Below, piece by piece: positions 8,992-18,521 of a DNA stretch of 64,000 nucleotides. Position 1 is the stretch's first letter, and each line of letters begins with the position of its first letter. Origin of the DNA: Bacillus_BE sp042263505 (GTDB taxonomy: Bacteria; Bacillota; Bacilli; Bacillales; Cytobacillaceae); contig NZ_JBHKFI010000012.1 of NCBI RefSeq assembly GCF_042263505.1, positions 1 through 64,000 of the forward strand, in the 5' to 3' direction. A program made the position numbers and the translations under genes. Below the pieces are notes generated by a model, which saw only the letters and a list, made by a program, of their open reading frames with translations, searched no databases and had not been told where the DNA came from.

Positions 8992-9092
8992 TCATACTCC
9001 CTCCACTTACTATGATAGTTCATCATATTTGCGGAGTAAGGGAAATATACCAATGAAGTGGACAAAATACATAGTTAGATGGAAAAAATTTT

Positions 9093-9239
9093 TTAATTTG
9101 TTGGTTTATCCCATTTGTTTTTTTTGCTACTTTTTTTGTCATCCGTATCTGTTTCTTTTTTCCCGAATTCGAAGCTGATTTCGTTTGCAATTTCATTTAA
9201 AGATTTTTCTGAAAATAAGGGCTTCTTCTTTTTAGTCAT
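9093..9239 (-). CDS. Small basic hypothetical protein (48 aa)
   Basis: A 48-residue, highly charged peptide beginning MTKKKKPLFSE and ending NKWDKPTN, with a lysine/serine-rich tail. It is preceded by AGGAG about six bases before the ATG. It sits 102 bases upstream of the coiled-coil gene on the same strand and may share its transcript. No family is recognised. The good ribosome binding site and plausible composition are the only support. Confidence 0.5.
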   Translation of the reverse strand: MTKKKKPLFSEKSLNEIANEISFEFGKKETDTDDKKSSKKNKWDKPTN

Positions 9240-9371
9240 ATGATTCTCCTATAAAAATTTTTAAAAGGGTATTATGTACAAATTGCCGATAAATAAACAT
9301 AAAAATTTTTCATCGGAAGTATTTACAACTCTAACACATAGGAGTATGATAATCTTCAGTTTCATATTCAT

Positions 9372-9515
9372 GTCGCTTAATCCGTTGGAACGGGGGATCC
9401 AAATTTGTGTATTTCAGTACACTTGGGGTGAATCCTAATTATTAGGTAGGGCTACTCTTTCAGTCCGAATCCGACAGCTAACTCCGTAAGCGTTTATAGA
9501 GGAAGGTGAAGCTGC
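9372..9515 (+). ncRNA. c-di-AMP riboswitch (ydaO-yuaA type)
   Basis: The conserved blocks of the ydaO motif are present in order: CGCTTAATCCGTTGGAACGG, GGATCCAAATTT, GGGGTGAATCC, TAGGGCTACTCTTTCAGTCCG, AATCCGACAGCTAACTCCGTAAGCG and GAGGAAGGTGAAGCTG. The outer helix pairs CGCTTA (9374-9379) with TAAGCG (9487-9492). Riboswitches of this class bind c-di-AMP and switch off potassium importers, which fits the kimA-like gene downstream. Confidence 0.96.
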
Positions 9516-9534
9516 GTGACAACATACACATTGT

Positions 9535-9571
9535 CCACAGGCTATTTACTGCGCCTTGTGGGCTTTTTTTG
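9535..9571 (+). terminator. Intrinsic terminator of the c-di-AMP riboswitch
   Basis: CCACAGGC pairs with GCCTTGTGG and seven T follow. Its place directly after the aptamer makes it the expression platform: c-di-AMP binding should favour it and stop transcription before the potassium importer. Confidence 0.88.
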
Positions 9572-9663
9572 TTGAACAAATCTTTTTATTGATATCCACC
9601 TTATTGGTCTAGAATTGCATAGGGCAAGAAGGGAATATTAATATTAAAAAGTTTCGGGGTGCA

Positions 9664-11493
9664 ATGATGTTTTCAAGCTTAAAAAGATTTTTAATAGGTC
9701 GGCCATTGAAATCAGAGGAATTAGGTGAGCAGAAGCTTAGCAAAACGAAAGCTTTAGCCATTCTTTCCTCTGATGCCTTATCATCCGTTGCTTATGGGCC
9801 AGAACAAATTTTAATTGTACTGGTGACAATAAGTGCAGCTGCCTTTTGGTATTCCATTCCAATTGCAGTAGCTGTATTAGTGCTACTTGTCGCATTAATA
9901 TTGTCATATCGTCAAATTATTTATGCTTATCCTCATGGCGGAGGGGCATATGTCGTATCAAAAGAAAATTTAGGTAAAAATCCTGGGCTAATCGCAGGCG
10001 GGTCCTTGTTAGTAGATTATATTCTTACGGTAGCGGTTAGTGTGTCCGCCGGAACAGATGCCATTACATCGGCATTTCCCGTCTTGCATGAACATAATGT
10101 CCTTATAGCTTGTGTCCTTGTTACGTTTATTACGATATTAAATTTAAGAGGAATTACAGAGTCGGCCTCGATTTTGGCTTATCCAGTGTATCTGTTTGTT
10201 TTAGCTCTGTTTATACTCATTGGAGTAGGGCTATTTAAGATTATAACTGGTCAGGTTTCACCAGAGCTGCATTCACCAATTGGTACTCCAGTCGCGGGCA
10301 TTTCATTATTTTTATTATTAAGAGCATTTGCTTCAGGTAGCTCAGCTTTAACGGGTGTTGAGGCGATATCGAATGCGATTCCCAATTTTAAAGAGCCTAG
10401 ACCAAGAAATGCAGCGAGAACCTTGATGGCTATGGGACTTTTATTAGCGATGTTATTTACGGGCATTGTCTTTTTAGCCTATTATTATGGCATTGTCCCA
10501 AAAGAGACAGAAACGGTCGTTTCTCAAATTGCGGCAAATACCTTTGGAAGGAATTTCATGTATTTCTTTATCCAAGGAACAACGGCCATGATTTTGGTGC
10601 TTGCTGCTAATACTGGATACTCAGCTTTCCCGCAGCTTGCCTACAATCTTGCAAAGGATAAATACGTTGCGAGAATGTTCACAATGAGGGGGGACCGTTT
10701 AGGCTATTCGAATGGAATTATTTTTCTTGGAATTACTTCTATCCTTTTAATTATACTATTTAAAGGACAAACAGAACAATTGATTCCTTTGTATGCTGTT
10801 GGGGTATTTATTCCATTTACATTGTCTCAAACAGGTATGCTGGTTAAATGGATACGAGAAAAACCTGCAGGATGGGGATTGAAGCTAACCATTAATTTCG
10901 TAGGTGCCTTTATTAGCTTCTTAGTTATGATGACATTCTTTATAACTAAATTTGCTCAAGTGTGGCCGGTATTAATTTTTCTACCCATTCTTGTCTTTAT
11001 TTTTCATAAAATCAAAAAGCATTATGATTCCGTTGGGGAACAGCTTAGAGTCTACAATCAGGAACCTGTACTTCCTGTAGAGGGAAATGTCATCATTGTT
11101 CCGGTTGCAGGAATCACGCATGTAGTCGAAAATACCTTGAATTATGCAAAGTCCTTATCCGTAGATCAAATTTTTGCTGTTTATGTTTCCTTTGATCGGG
11201 AAGATGAGAAAAGATTTGAGGAGAAATGGAAAAATTGGCAGCCTGATATTCGTTTAGTTACCTTACATTCTTATTATCGCAGTGTCATCCAGCCTTTAAC
11301 CAAATTTATTGATACTGTCGAACACAAGGCAAGGGAATCTAATTATCGTGTAACCGTATTGATTCCGCAGTTTATTCCTAAAAAGAACTGGCACAATGTT
11401 CTTCATAATCAGTCCAGTATTTTAATTCGGACTTATCTTCTATATAAAAGGAATGTCATTGTTTCAACTGTTCCTTTTCATCTTAAAAAGTAA
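9664..11493 (+). CDS. kimA: High-affinity potassium importer KimA
   Basis: A 609-residue APC-superfamily transporter that matches B. subtilis KimA (YdaO, 607 aa) in length and motifs. The N-terminal signature LSSDALSSVAYGPEQIL is followed by about twelve membrane helices and a cytoplasmic C-terminal domain (from about residue 470) of UspA-like fold. KimA brings in potassium with protons and is itself inhibited by c-di-AMP; the riboswitch upstream adds transcriptional control by the same messenger. The start is an ATG-ATG pair five and eight bases after GGGG. Older annotations call it an amino acid permease. Confidence 0.93.
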   Translation: MMFSSLKRFLIGRPLKSEELGEQKLSKTKALAILSSDALSSVAYGPEQILIVLVTISAAAFWYSIPIAVAVLVLLVALILSYRQIIYAYPHGGGAYVVSKENLGKNPGLIAGGSLLVDYILTVAVSVSAGTDAITSAFPVLHEHNVLIACVLVTFITILNLRGITESASILAYPVYLFVLALFILIGVGLFKIITGQVSPELHSPIGTPVAGISLFLLLRAFASGSSALTGVEAISNAIPNFKEPRPRNAARTLMAMGLLLAMLFTGIVFLAYYYGIVPKETETVVSQIAANTFGRNFMYFFIQGTTAMILVLAANTGYSAFPQLAYNLAKDKYVARMFTMRGDRLGYSNGIIFLGITSILLIILFKGQTEQLIPLYAVGVFIPFTLSQTGMLVKWIREKPAGWGLKLTINFVGAFISFLVMMTFFITKFAQVWPVLIFLPILVFIFHKIKKHYDSVGEQLRVYNQEPVLPVEGNVIIVPVAGITHVVENTLNYAKSLSVDQIFAVYVSFDREDEKRFEEKWKNWQPDIRLVTLHSYYRSVIQPLTKFIDTVEHKARESNYRVTVLIPQFIPKKNWHNVLHNQSSILIRTYLLYKRNVIVSTVPFHLKK

Positions 11494-11501
11494 TCTCAAT
11501 C

Positions 11502-11535
11502 GAGAGCAACGTTCTTTCAACGATGCTCTCTTTTT
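11502..11535 (+). terminator. Rho-independent terminator of kimA
   Basis: GAGAGCA pairs with TGCTCTC, with an inner ACG/CGA region, followed by five T. Confidence 0.85.
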
Positions 11536-11738
11536 ATGACCTAATAATATTTATGTTACTTTAAAAAGAAATTTGTTCCTGATAATAACTTTTGAAGAAG
11601 ATGAATCTTTTTCAGAATTTTGCGTTAAAAATATAGAATTTTAAAGTTTGATATTGTACGATGGAGACATTGTTCGACATAAAATTGATAATTCCATCAG
11701 CTTAGAGTATTTGGGATGGGTAGGAGAGTAATCAAATC

Positions 11739-13316
11739 ATGCATGAAAAAAGAGGGATAAAATTCCAAATTGCCATAAGCTTATTGGTTATTTTGACCGT
11801 CATTAGCACGATTCTTGTTAGTTGGTTTACAGCAAGAAGTGCGCTTAAAGAAGCACTTGCTAAGGAGTATATGGATAGCAATTATGAATATGCAAAAAAG
11901 CTTTCTATAAGTACGACGGATTTGCTGGAGGATATGGAACAGAATCTGAATGCAGTTGGCCGAATTGCAGGCTTTCAGGAATTTACTAATAAAGATTTAG
12001 ATAATTGGAAATTTGCCAATAGTGATTATTTCAATTCTATATTTATTACTGATCCTCATGGTGTCATTCAATTGATCAGCCCAATGCTTGTTCAATTTAA
12101 CGGGAAGCAAGTAAGGGCCGGAATGAAGATACGATCCACCACTATCAAAAAAGCATTGAAAATCAAAAAACCATTCATTTCTCAGCCGTACAGGGCTACA
12201 TCGGGTCAGCTGATTATCCTAATTTCGACTCCTATTTTTGATGAGCAGGGGAACTATAAGGGGATAATTGGTGGAACGATTTACTTGGAAAGTGAGAATA
12301 TTCTCAAAAGGATATTAAATAATCATGTTTATGGGAATGGATCTTATGTATATGTAGTGGATCATAGCGGACGGATTATCTTTCATCCAAATCCAGAAAG
12401 AATTCATGAGCTTGTCTCTGATAATAAAGTGGTTCAACAATTAATGAAAGGAAAGAGCGGAGCTACCGAGGTTGTTTATTCGGATGGGAAAAAGTACTTT
12501 TCAGGCTATGCCATTGAAAAAAAGCTGGGACTGGGGATTGTGACGCAAACCCCTGTGGATGTTATAAAGGTTCCTTTACAGGATTTGCTAAAGAAAATGA
12601 CAGCTCAACTACTCCCACTTTTATTAATTATCTTACTTGTTGCAGGATTTCTTGCTAATAATCTTTCAAGACCGCTTAATACGTTAGCAAAATATTCAGA
12701 GGATGCAATTAATCAAAAAAAAATGGTTTCGCTACAGGCACTTCATACGGATTCAAATATTTATGAGGTAAGACAGCTTTACCATCAATTTAAAAACCAT
12801 ATGGAAATTCTCAACAGTCAAATTCAACTAGATGGATTGACAGGAATAGCTAATCGAAAAACGTTTGATGTAGTGTTAGAGGACTGGAATGAACAGGGGA
12901 TTAATTTCTCCATTATTTTTCTTGATATTGATCATTTTAAAAAGGTAAATGATCAGTATGGTCATTTAGTTGGAGATGAAGTATTAAAATACTTGGCGGT
13001 GATGATGAAAGATGTCTCAAGAGATGAGGATTTATGTTTTCGCTATGGTGGCGAGGAATTTGGAATATTAATAAGAGAGATGAATGAAAAGCAAGCCTTT
13101 CAGATTGCTGAACGGCTACGCCTGAGTGTAGCGGAAACACCGAGCCCAACAGGTAATGCGATTACTATTTCATTAGGAATATCTACGCGTCAGCGAGAAG
13201 ATTTCCATCCAAAGGCGGTTATTGAAAAAGCCGATGCAGCTCTTTATGCATCAAAGGCGAATGGCAGAAATCAAACCACAATTTATCAAGATTCAATGAA
13301 AAATAAAGCCTTATAA
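11739..13316 (+). CDS. Membrane diguanylate cyclase with Cache sensor
   Basis: A 525-residue enzyme making c-di-GMP. An N-terminal helix (about 10-30) and a second near residue 290 enclose an extracellular double-Cache sensor domain. A short linker leads to a GGDEF domain from about residue 370. The active site GGEEF is at 437-441, and an inhibitory I-site RxxD (R428-D431) lies exactly five residues before it, so the product should feed back on the enzyme. DxxHFKKVND marks the metal site. It is monocistronic. The HD-GYP protein at 36.4 kb has the opposite activity. The ligand of the Cache domain is unknown. Confidence 0.92.
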   Translation: MHEKRGIKFQIAISLLVILTVISTILVSWFTARSALKEALAKEYMDSNYEYAKKLSISTTDLLEDMEQNLNAVGRIAGFQEFTNKDLDNWKFANSDYFNSIFITDPHGVIQLISPMLVQFNGKQVRAGMKIRSTTIKKALKIKKPFISQPYRATSGQLIILISTPIFDEQGNYKGIIGGTIYLESENILKRILNNHVYGNGSYVYVVDHSGRIIFHPNPERIHELVSDNKVVQQLMKGKSGATEVVYSDGKKYFSGYAIEKKLGLGIVTQTPVDVIKVPLQDLLKKMTAQLLPLLLIILLVAGFLANNLSRPLNTLAKYSEDAINQKKMVSLQALHTDSNIYEVRQLYHQFKNHMEILNSQIQLDGLTGIANRKTFDVVLEDWNEQGINFSIIFLDIDHFKKVNDQYGHLVGDEVLKYLAVMMKDVSRDEDLCFRYGGEEFGILIREMNEKQAFQIAERLRLSVAETPSPTGNAITISLGISTRQREDFHPKAVIEKADAALYASKANGRNQTTIYQDSMKNKAL

Positions 13317-13329
13317 GGATTAGGTAGGA

Positions 13330-13354
13330 GCCATCATGAATGATTCGTGATGGC
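13330..13354. terminator. Hairpin between convergent genes
   Basis: GCCATCA-GAAT pairs with ATTC-TGATGGC almost perfectly. There is no long T run on either side, so termination would be weak or RNA 3' ends are stabilised here. Confidence 0.45.
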
Positions 13355-13394
13355 CCAAGCTCAATAAAAAATATGAATTGAATTAAATAGGAAT

Positions 13395-15047
13395 TCATAA
13401 TTCTTTTATAAGTGCACGTCCTGCTTGTCTTCCTGTGAAGATACAACCACCTAAGAAGGTACCTTCTAGCGAACGATAGCCATGAACTCCTCCTCCTCCA
13501 AAACCTGAAACTTCACCAGCTGCAAAAAGACCTGGAATGGGATTTCTAGATGAATCCAGTACGTGACAAGATAAATCCGTTTGCAGTCCACCGAGCGTTT
13601 TTCGACTAACAATATTTAAACGAACAGCGATTAATGGACCATTATGGGGATCAAGGAATTTATGGGGTTTTGCTACTCTTATGAGTTTATCGCCAATATA
13701 GTTTCGTGCCCCACGCAAAGCCGTAATTTGAAGGTCTTTTGTAAATGTATTTTCTATTTCTCTATCTCTAGCTATGAGTAGTTGTTCCATTTCTTTTGCA
13801 TCCAATAAATTTTCACCCGTTAATTTATTCATACCAGCAACAAGCTCAGAGAGGTTTGAAGCAATGACGAAATCTTCGCCCTTTTCCATAAAGGCTTTAA
13901 CGGGTCCAGGTGGCCCTGGTAAGATCCGGGATAGGACCTTTTTGATGCTTTTTCCTGTAATATCAGGGTTTTGTTCACTGCCGGAAAGGGCAAATTCTTT
14001 TTCAATGACTTTTTGCGTTAAAATAAACCAAGAGTATTCATACCCTGTATCTTGAATGGCTTTAAGAGTACCCAATGTATCAAATCCAGGGAAATTAGGT
14101 GTTGGAAAGCGCTTACCTTTTGCGTCTATCCAAAGGGAGGTAGGTCCGGGAAGAATACGAATTCCATGCATGGGCCAGATTGGGTCCCAGTTTTTAATTC
14201 CTTCCGTGTAGTGCCACATGCGATCACGATTGACAATTCTTCCTCCTGCTCTTTCTGTAATCGCAAGCATTCTGCCATCAACATGGGCAGGAACACCAGA
14301 AATCATATTTCTTGGGGGCCTCCCGAGCCTTTCGGGCCAATTCTGTCGAATTAATTCATGATTTCCACCAATTCCACCGCTTGTAACCAATACGGCATGA
14401 GAGTAAAATTCAAATTCTCCACTAACCTCACGTGTACTTGCTTCACCACGTGCTGCAGAGCTAGGAACAAGCGTAGCCCCTCTAACCCCGACAACGGCTC
14501 TATTTTCCGTTATTAATTCATCCACACGATGACGTGGGCGATAATCTACTAAGCCGTGCGATCTCGCTTTTTGGACTTTACTCTCAAATGGCCTAACTAA
14601 ACCGGGACCTGTTCCCCAAACAATATGAAATCGTGGAACGGAATTTCCATGTCCATCAGCAAGATACCCACCTCTCTCCGCCCATCCGACAATTGGGAAA
14701 AAGCGGATGCCTTGTTTAGCTAGCCACTTTCTTTTCTCCCCAGCAGCAAAATCAATATAAGCTTCAGCCCATTTTAATCCCCAATAATCCTCATCTTCTT
14801 CACGATCAAAGCCAGCAGTTCCAAGCCAATCCTGCCATGCTAGATCACGTGAATCTTTAATTCCAAGCCGCCTTTGTTCAGGAGAATCAACGAGAAATAA
14901 TCCCCCAAAAGACCACCAAGCTTGTCCACCAAGGGATGACTCAGGCTCTTGATCAAGCAATAACACCTTTTTCCTCGCTGCTGCAAGTTCTGTTGTTGCC
15001 ACCAATCCTGCAAGTCCAGCCCCAACTACAATCACATCAAATTTCAT
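13395..15047 (-). CDS. FAD-binding dehydrogenase (fumarate reductase/KsdD-like)
   Basis: A flavoprotein of about 550 residues in the fumarate reductase/3-ketosteroid dehydrogenase superfamily. It opens with the dinucleotide-binding motif VVGAGLAGL and an acidic beta-2 end (LLLDQE), and closes with the FAD motif GLFAAGEVSGFGGGGVHG. It matches the family annotated simply as FAD-binding dehydrogenase, whose substrate is unknown. I start it at the ATG at 15047, because GAGGAGG lies just upstream; the longer frame adds seven residues translated from that ribosome binding site. No ferredoxin or partner gene is adjacent. Confidence 0.85.
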   Translation of the reverse strand: MKFDVIVVGAGLAGLVATTELAAARKKVLLLDQEPESSLGGQAWWSFGGLFLVDSPEQRRLGIKDSRDLAWQDWLGTAGFDREEDEDYWGLKWAEAYIDFAAGEKRKWLAKQGIRFFPIVGWAERGGYLADGHGNSVPRFHIVWGTGPGLVRPFESKVQKARSHGLVDYRPRHRVDELITENRAVVGVRGATLVPSSAARGEASTREVSGEFEFYSHAVLVTSGGIGGNHELIRQNWPERLGRPPRNMISGVPAHVDGRMLAITERAGGRIVNRDRMWHYTEGIKNWDPIWPMHGIRILPGPTSLWIDAKGKRFPTPNFPGFDTLGTLKAIQDTGYEYSWFILTQKVIEKEFALSGSEQNPDITGKSIKKVLSRILPGPPGPVKAFMEKGEDFVIASNLSELVAGMNKLTGENLLDAKEMEQLLIARDREIENTFTKDLQITALRGARNYIGDKLIRVAKPHKFLDPHNGPLIAVRLNIVSRKTLGGLQTDLSCHVLDSSRNPIPGLFAAGEVSGFGGGGVHGYRSLEGTFLGGCIFTGRQAGRALIKEL

Positions 15048-15344
15048 GCAAGCATCCTCCTCATACAAAAAATCTAGCTATTAATCATTTAAATGTCATT
15101 TCAGTATATGATTCTGCTGAACCATTCATGAAATCTTCTTCTTTATATTATTTTCGCAATATTTAAATTTATTTAATTATATAGGAATGTTAAAAATCGT
15201 GTAAAGTGTCTTTTAGAACGAAGCGAGATGAGAATGAGGTTAAAGGGAAATATATAGGAATAAAATTTTCGTTCAGTGTGTAACGATTATCACTGCAGGA
15301 TTCCTGTTAATTTTTTATAGTTAAAATGAGGGAGGTGAATGTAG

Positions 15345-15524
15345 ATGAAAGTAAGTTATCCGATTAAAGATTCAGCTGTTGATATTAAAATGATTAAAGA
15401 GGCCCTAAAACCATTTGGTGGACGCTGCGCTAAAATAATCGAAGGAACACTTGAATATCAAGTAAAAGAAGAGAATGAAAATGCTGCACTTGAAAATTTA
15501 AAGGAAAAGGGAATTATTGAGTAA
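15345..15524 (+). CDS. Small hypothetical protein (59 aa)
   Basis: A 59-residue protein beginning MKVSYPIKDSAVDI and ending LKEKGIIE, preceded by GGAGGTG with seven-base spacing and followed immediately by a perfect terminator. It is mixed alpha/beta in appearance (a SYPIKD strand, a helix, then TLEYQVKEE). No family is recognised. The strong signals at both ends make it very likely a real gene. Confidence 0.72.
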   Translation: MKVSYPIKDSAVDIKMIKEALKPFGGRCAKIIEGTLEYQVKEENENAALENLKEKGIIE

Positions 15525-15556
15525 AAGTCAGGTTGTTGACCTGACTTTTGCTTTTC
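15523..15556 (+). terminator. Rho-independent terminator
   Basis: AAAAGTCAGGT and ACCTGACTTTT form a perfect stem overlapping the stop codon of the 59-residue gene; T-rich sequence follows. Confidence 0.9.
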
Positions 15557-15890
15557 TTACAGGATTCGAAGAATTAGTGAGCATAATTATGCTGTGAATA
15601 TGCTTAAAAGACCAATCTTTAATAATAATTGAGCTAAAAGGTTAATGGCAGCTTATACAACAACATCGACTTGAATTTCTGTTTAGGTAACCGTAATGGC
15701 ATGAGAGCCACGAATAAATAATCCTTGAATTTCAGTTGTTTCATTTAGAGTGTTTTAGATTAAAGGAATAACTGTGTTAAAGAAAAAACTACAGGAAATA
15801 TTGTTATTTTGAAATAATTTATATTTTGAAATAGCAAGATTTTAAAACGATGGGCAAAGTAGCAAGTTGAAGAATTTTCCTAATTTTATT
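15557..15890. other. Gene-free stretch
   Basis: No reading frame with a ribosome binding site was found on either strand, and no repeat or structured element stands out. It ends at the promoter of the PTS operon. Confidence 0.5.
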
Positions 15891-15894
15891 AAAA

Positions 15895-15940
15895 TTGTTA
15901 CCGCTTTCATATTGTCAATTCAAAAGTTTGATGGTATGCT
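15895..15940 (+). promoter_or_regulatory. PTS operon promoter with cre-like site
   Basis: TTGTCA (15912-15917), a 17-base spacer and TATGCT (15935-15940) form a good sigma-A promoter. Just upstream, TGTTACCGCTTTCA resembles a CcpA cre site, with one deviation from the usual TGNAANCG half. The cre assignment is tentative. Confidence 0.65.
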
Positions 15941-15962
15941 ATTTTATAAAAGATATATGGAT

Positions 15963-16041
15963 CACATGTAACTGATACGATCAGGCATGGTGGTAAAATT
16001 GAAGGTTATTAGAGCCTTTCATTATACCCCCATGCCTTTTT
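15963..16041 (+). promoter_or_regulatory. GlcT-type RAT and terminator
   Basis: CACATGTAACTGATACGATCAGGCATG closely resembles the ribonucleic antiterminator of B. subtilis ptsG, which GlcT binds when glucose is transported. It overlaps the 5' arm of a terminator (AGGCATGGTGGTA against TACCCCCATGCCT) followed by six T. The two structures are mutually exclusive, so the PTS genes downstream should be expressed only when an antiterminator protein binds. Confidence 0.88.
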
Positions 16042-16207
16042 TGATTATTTTCTTATAAACCTCCTTCACTTTTCTGAGTAAAACTTTTTTTAAAACTTAC
16101 AAATAATATGAAGAAATTTAACAAATAATTCAAATAATAGAAAGTAGGTCCATGATGTTTATTTGGGTTTAGAATTTAACCATAGCAATAATTTAGGAGT
16201 GATAAAA

Positions 16208-16696
16208 ATGGTTTTTCACATCTTTAAAAAACCAAAATTAGAGGTATATGCACCATTCGAGGGAGAAATAATTCCACTCGAAGAGGTTCCAGATCCTGTA
16301 TTTAGTCAAAAAATGATGGGGAAAGGAATTGCGATGATTCCAAAAAATGGGCAAATTTTTGCGCCAGTAGAAGGGAAAATTATTCAGGTCGCAATTACAA
16401 AGCATGCAGTTGGCATTCTTGCAAATGACGGCTCTGAAATTCTAATTCATATTGGTTTAGAGACGGTGAATTTAAAAGGAGAAGGCTTTCATGTAAAGGT
16501 TCAAGAGGGAGAAAGGGTAACAGTAGGGCAGCTTTTGATGGAAGTGGATTTGGAATATATTCAAACGCATGCCAAAAGCATCATTACCCCAATCGTCATC
16601 ACGAATAGCGTGGATAGTGGTAAAAAATATGTTGCGACGGATGAAAAGAGAGGTTTAGTGGGTAAGACAGTAATTTTGACAGCTTCCGGTAAGTAA
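16208..16696 (+). CDS. PTS glucose-type EIIA component
   Basis: A 162-residue free EIIA of the glucose family. It accepts phosphate from HPr and passes it to an EIIB domain. The active-site histidine is H81 in ILIHIGLET, with the paired H66 in TKHAVGIL. The ATG at 16208 follows AGGAGTG with proper spacing; the longer frame starts upstream without such a site. It is the first gene after the GlcT-type antiterminator and most likely serves the EIICB protein that follows and lacks its own EIIA domain. Confidence 0.9.
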   Translation: MVFHIFKKPKLEVYAPFEGEIIPLEEVPDPVFSQKMMGKGIAMIPKNGQIFAPVEGKIIQVAITKHAVGILANDGSEILIHIGLETVNLKGEGFHVKVQEGERVTVGQLLMEVDLEYIQTHAKSIITPIVITNSVDSGKKYVATDEKRGLVGKTVILTASGK

Positions 16697-17009
16697 CAGT
16701 GCTTGGTAATTCCATGGAGGTTGTTATTTAGAATAATTGATAATCTATCAAATAAATAATTGAAAGGGGGGATGCAATTGAATTAAAAGATGAAAAAGGA
16801 TAATCCGGTTTGTCTGTTCGTGGAATTAGCTTTTAGGAAAGTTAAAGGATGTATAGTGTCTTTTTGGTTCACTGGTCTTATATTTCATATCTGTTTTAAG
16901 ATGGCTTACTTCCTAACACGAAAACTTCTTAGTCAAAAGCAATCGTTCCTTCGTTATGAACTGAATATGCATGTTTGAATTTTTACATTTTTTAATGGGA
17001 GGAATTACC

Positions 17010-18461
17010 ATGAAAAAGTATTTCCAAAGATTAGGCCGTTCTTTGATGCTTCCGGTAGCAGTATTACCAGCAGCAGCTATCCTGCTCGGTATTGGTTATT
17101 GGATTGACACAGGTTTGGGGGCTGGAAATCCACTTGCTGCTTTCTTAACCAAAGCTGGTGGCTCATTAATAGATAATATTCCAATTCTCTTTGCTGTTGG
17201 TGTAGCGTTAGGAATGGCAAAAGATAAAGATGGATCCTCTGCACTAAGCGGATTAGTTGCCTATTTAGTTATTACAACTTTGCTATCAACTGCTACAGTT
17301 GCGATGTTTCAAGGAATTGATCCAACAAAGGTTGACCCTGCATTTGGGAAAATCGGTAATGCCTTTGTAGGGATGCTTTCCGGTTTAGTGGCAGCTTCGA
17401 TGTACAATCGATTTAGCCATGTTCAATTACCGGATGCATTTGCTTTTTTTAGTGGAAAACGTCTTGTTCCAATTATGTCAGCTGTCTCTATGATCGTAGT
17501 ATCTGCCATTCTTTATTTCTTATGGCCAGTGCTTTATACTGGATTAGTATCTTTTGGGGAAGGCATCAGTAAATTAGGTGCTGCAGGTGCAGGTTTGTAT
17601 GGTTTCTTCAACCGACTATTAATTCCAACTGGATTGCACCACGCATTAAACTCAGTATTCTGGTTTGACGTAGCTGGCATCAATGATATTGGTAATTTCT
17701 GGTCAGGTAAAGGGGTTAAAGGAACCACTGGTATGTATCAAGCTGGCTTCTTCCCAGTTATGATGTTTGGTTTACCAGCAGCTTGTCTTGCTATGTATCA
17801 TACGGCAAAGGATAAGAATAAAAAACAAGTGGCATCCTTAATGCTTGCAGCTGGTTTTGCAGCGTTCTTAACTGGGGTAACTGAACCAATTGAATTTTCT
17901 TTCATGTTCGTAGCTCCTATGCTTTATGTTGTTCATGCTGTTTTAACAGGTATCTCTTTAGCAGTTGCTGCTTTTTTCCACTGGACAGCAGGATTCGGTT
18001 TTAGCGCTGGTTTTATTGACTTCTTCTTGAGTTCAAGACTTCCTTTAGCGAATATGCCTTATATGCTAATCGTTCAAGGTTTAGTATTTGCGGTTATTTA
18101 CTACTTCGTATTCCGTTTCTTAATTACGAAATTTAACTTAATGACCCCTGGTCGAGAAGATGATGAGGCAGATACGGATGGAGAAGCTGCAAATGTAAGT
18201 ATGGATAAAAGTGGAAAATTTGCAAACTTGGCAGCACAAATTTATGCTGGCCTTGGCGGAGATGCCAATGTTACCTCTGTTGACAACTGTATTACTCGTT
18301 TGCGGATTGAGGTAAAAGATATGAATGCTGTTGACCAAAATAAGATTAAGGCTACTGGTGTTCCTGGTATCAATATTGTGGGACCAACAAGCATTCAAGT
18401 CATTGTTGGAACGCAAGTTCAATTTGTCGCAGATGAAATAGAGAAAATCCGTAAAAAATAA
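17010..18461 (+). CDS. PTS EIICB, N-acetylglucosamine-like
   Basis: A 483-residue sugar permease with an EIIC domain (to about residue 385) and a C-terminal EIIB domain whose phosphorylated cysteine is C427 in NCITRLR. Motifs such as FNRLLIPTGLHHALN, GVTEPIEFSFMF and the linker TPGRED resemble the N-acetylglucosamine permeases (NagE/NagP) more than PtsG. The ATG at 17010 is preceded by GGGAGGAAT. The control element upstream is of glucose type, so glucose or GlcNAc, or both, could be the substrate. About 310 bases separate it from the EIIA gene, without an evident terminator. Confidence 0.85.
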   Translation: MKKYFQRLGRSLMLPVAVLPAAAILLGIGYWIDTGLGAGNPLAAFLTKAGGSLIDNIPILFAVGVALGMAKDKDGSSALSGLVAYLVITTLLSTATVAMFQGIDPTKVDPAFGKIGNAFVGMLSGLVAASMYNRFSHVQLPDAFAFFSGKRLVPIMSAVSMIVVSAILYFLWPVLYTGLVSFGEGISKLGAAGAGLYGFFNRLLIPTGLHHALNSVFWFDVAGINDIGNFWSGKGVKGTTGMYQAGFFPVMMFGLPAACLAMYHTAKDKNKKQVASLMLAAGFAAFLTGVTEPIEFSFMFVAPMLYVVHAVLTGISLAVAAFFHWTAGFGFSAGFIDFFLSSRLPLANMPYMLIVQGLVFAVIYYFVFRFLITKFNLMTPGREDDEADTDGEAANVSMDKSGKFANLAAQIYAGLGGDANVTSVDNCITRLRIEVKDMNAVDQNKIKATGVPGINIVGPTSIQVIVGTQVQFVADEIEKIRKK

Positions 18462-18476
18462 TCAAATTTAACGGTA

Positions 18477-18521
18477 AAAAACACAATGTTTATCATCATG
18501 AATAAACATTGTGTTTTTTTT
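18477..18521. terminator. Bidirectional terminator
   Basis: AACACAATGTTTA and TAAACATTGTGTT pair perfectly, with A-rich sequence before and eight T after. It serves the PTS operon and the converging TSUP gene. Confidence 0.9.

Noticed and set aside
13774..14354. Plus-strand frames of 93 and 100 codons
   Set aside because: They are antisense to the intact FAD-dependent dehydrogenase and lack ribosome binding sites.
16790..16978. 62-codon frame between the EIIA and EIICB genes
   Set aside because: It has no ribosome binding site at a proper distance and no family resemblance, and its end overlaps the upstream part of the EIICB frame.
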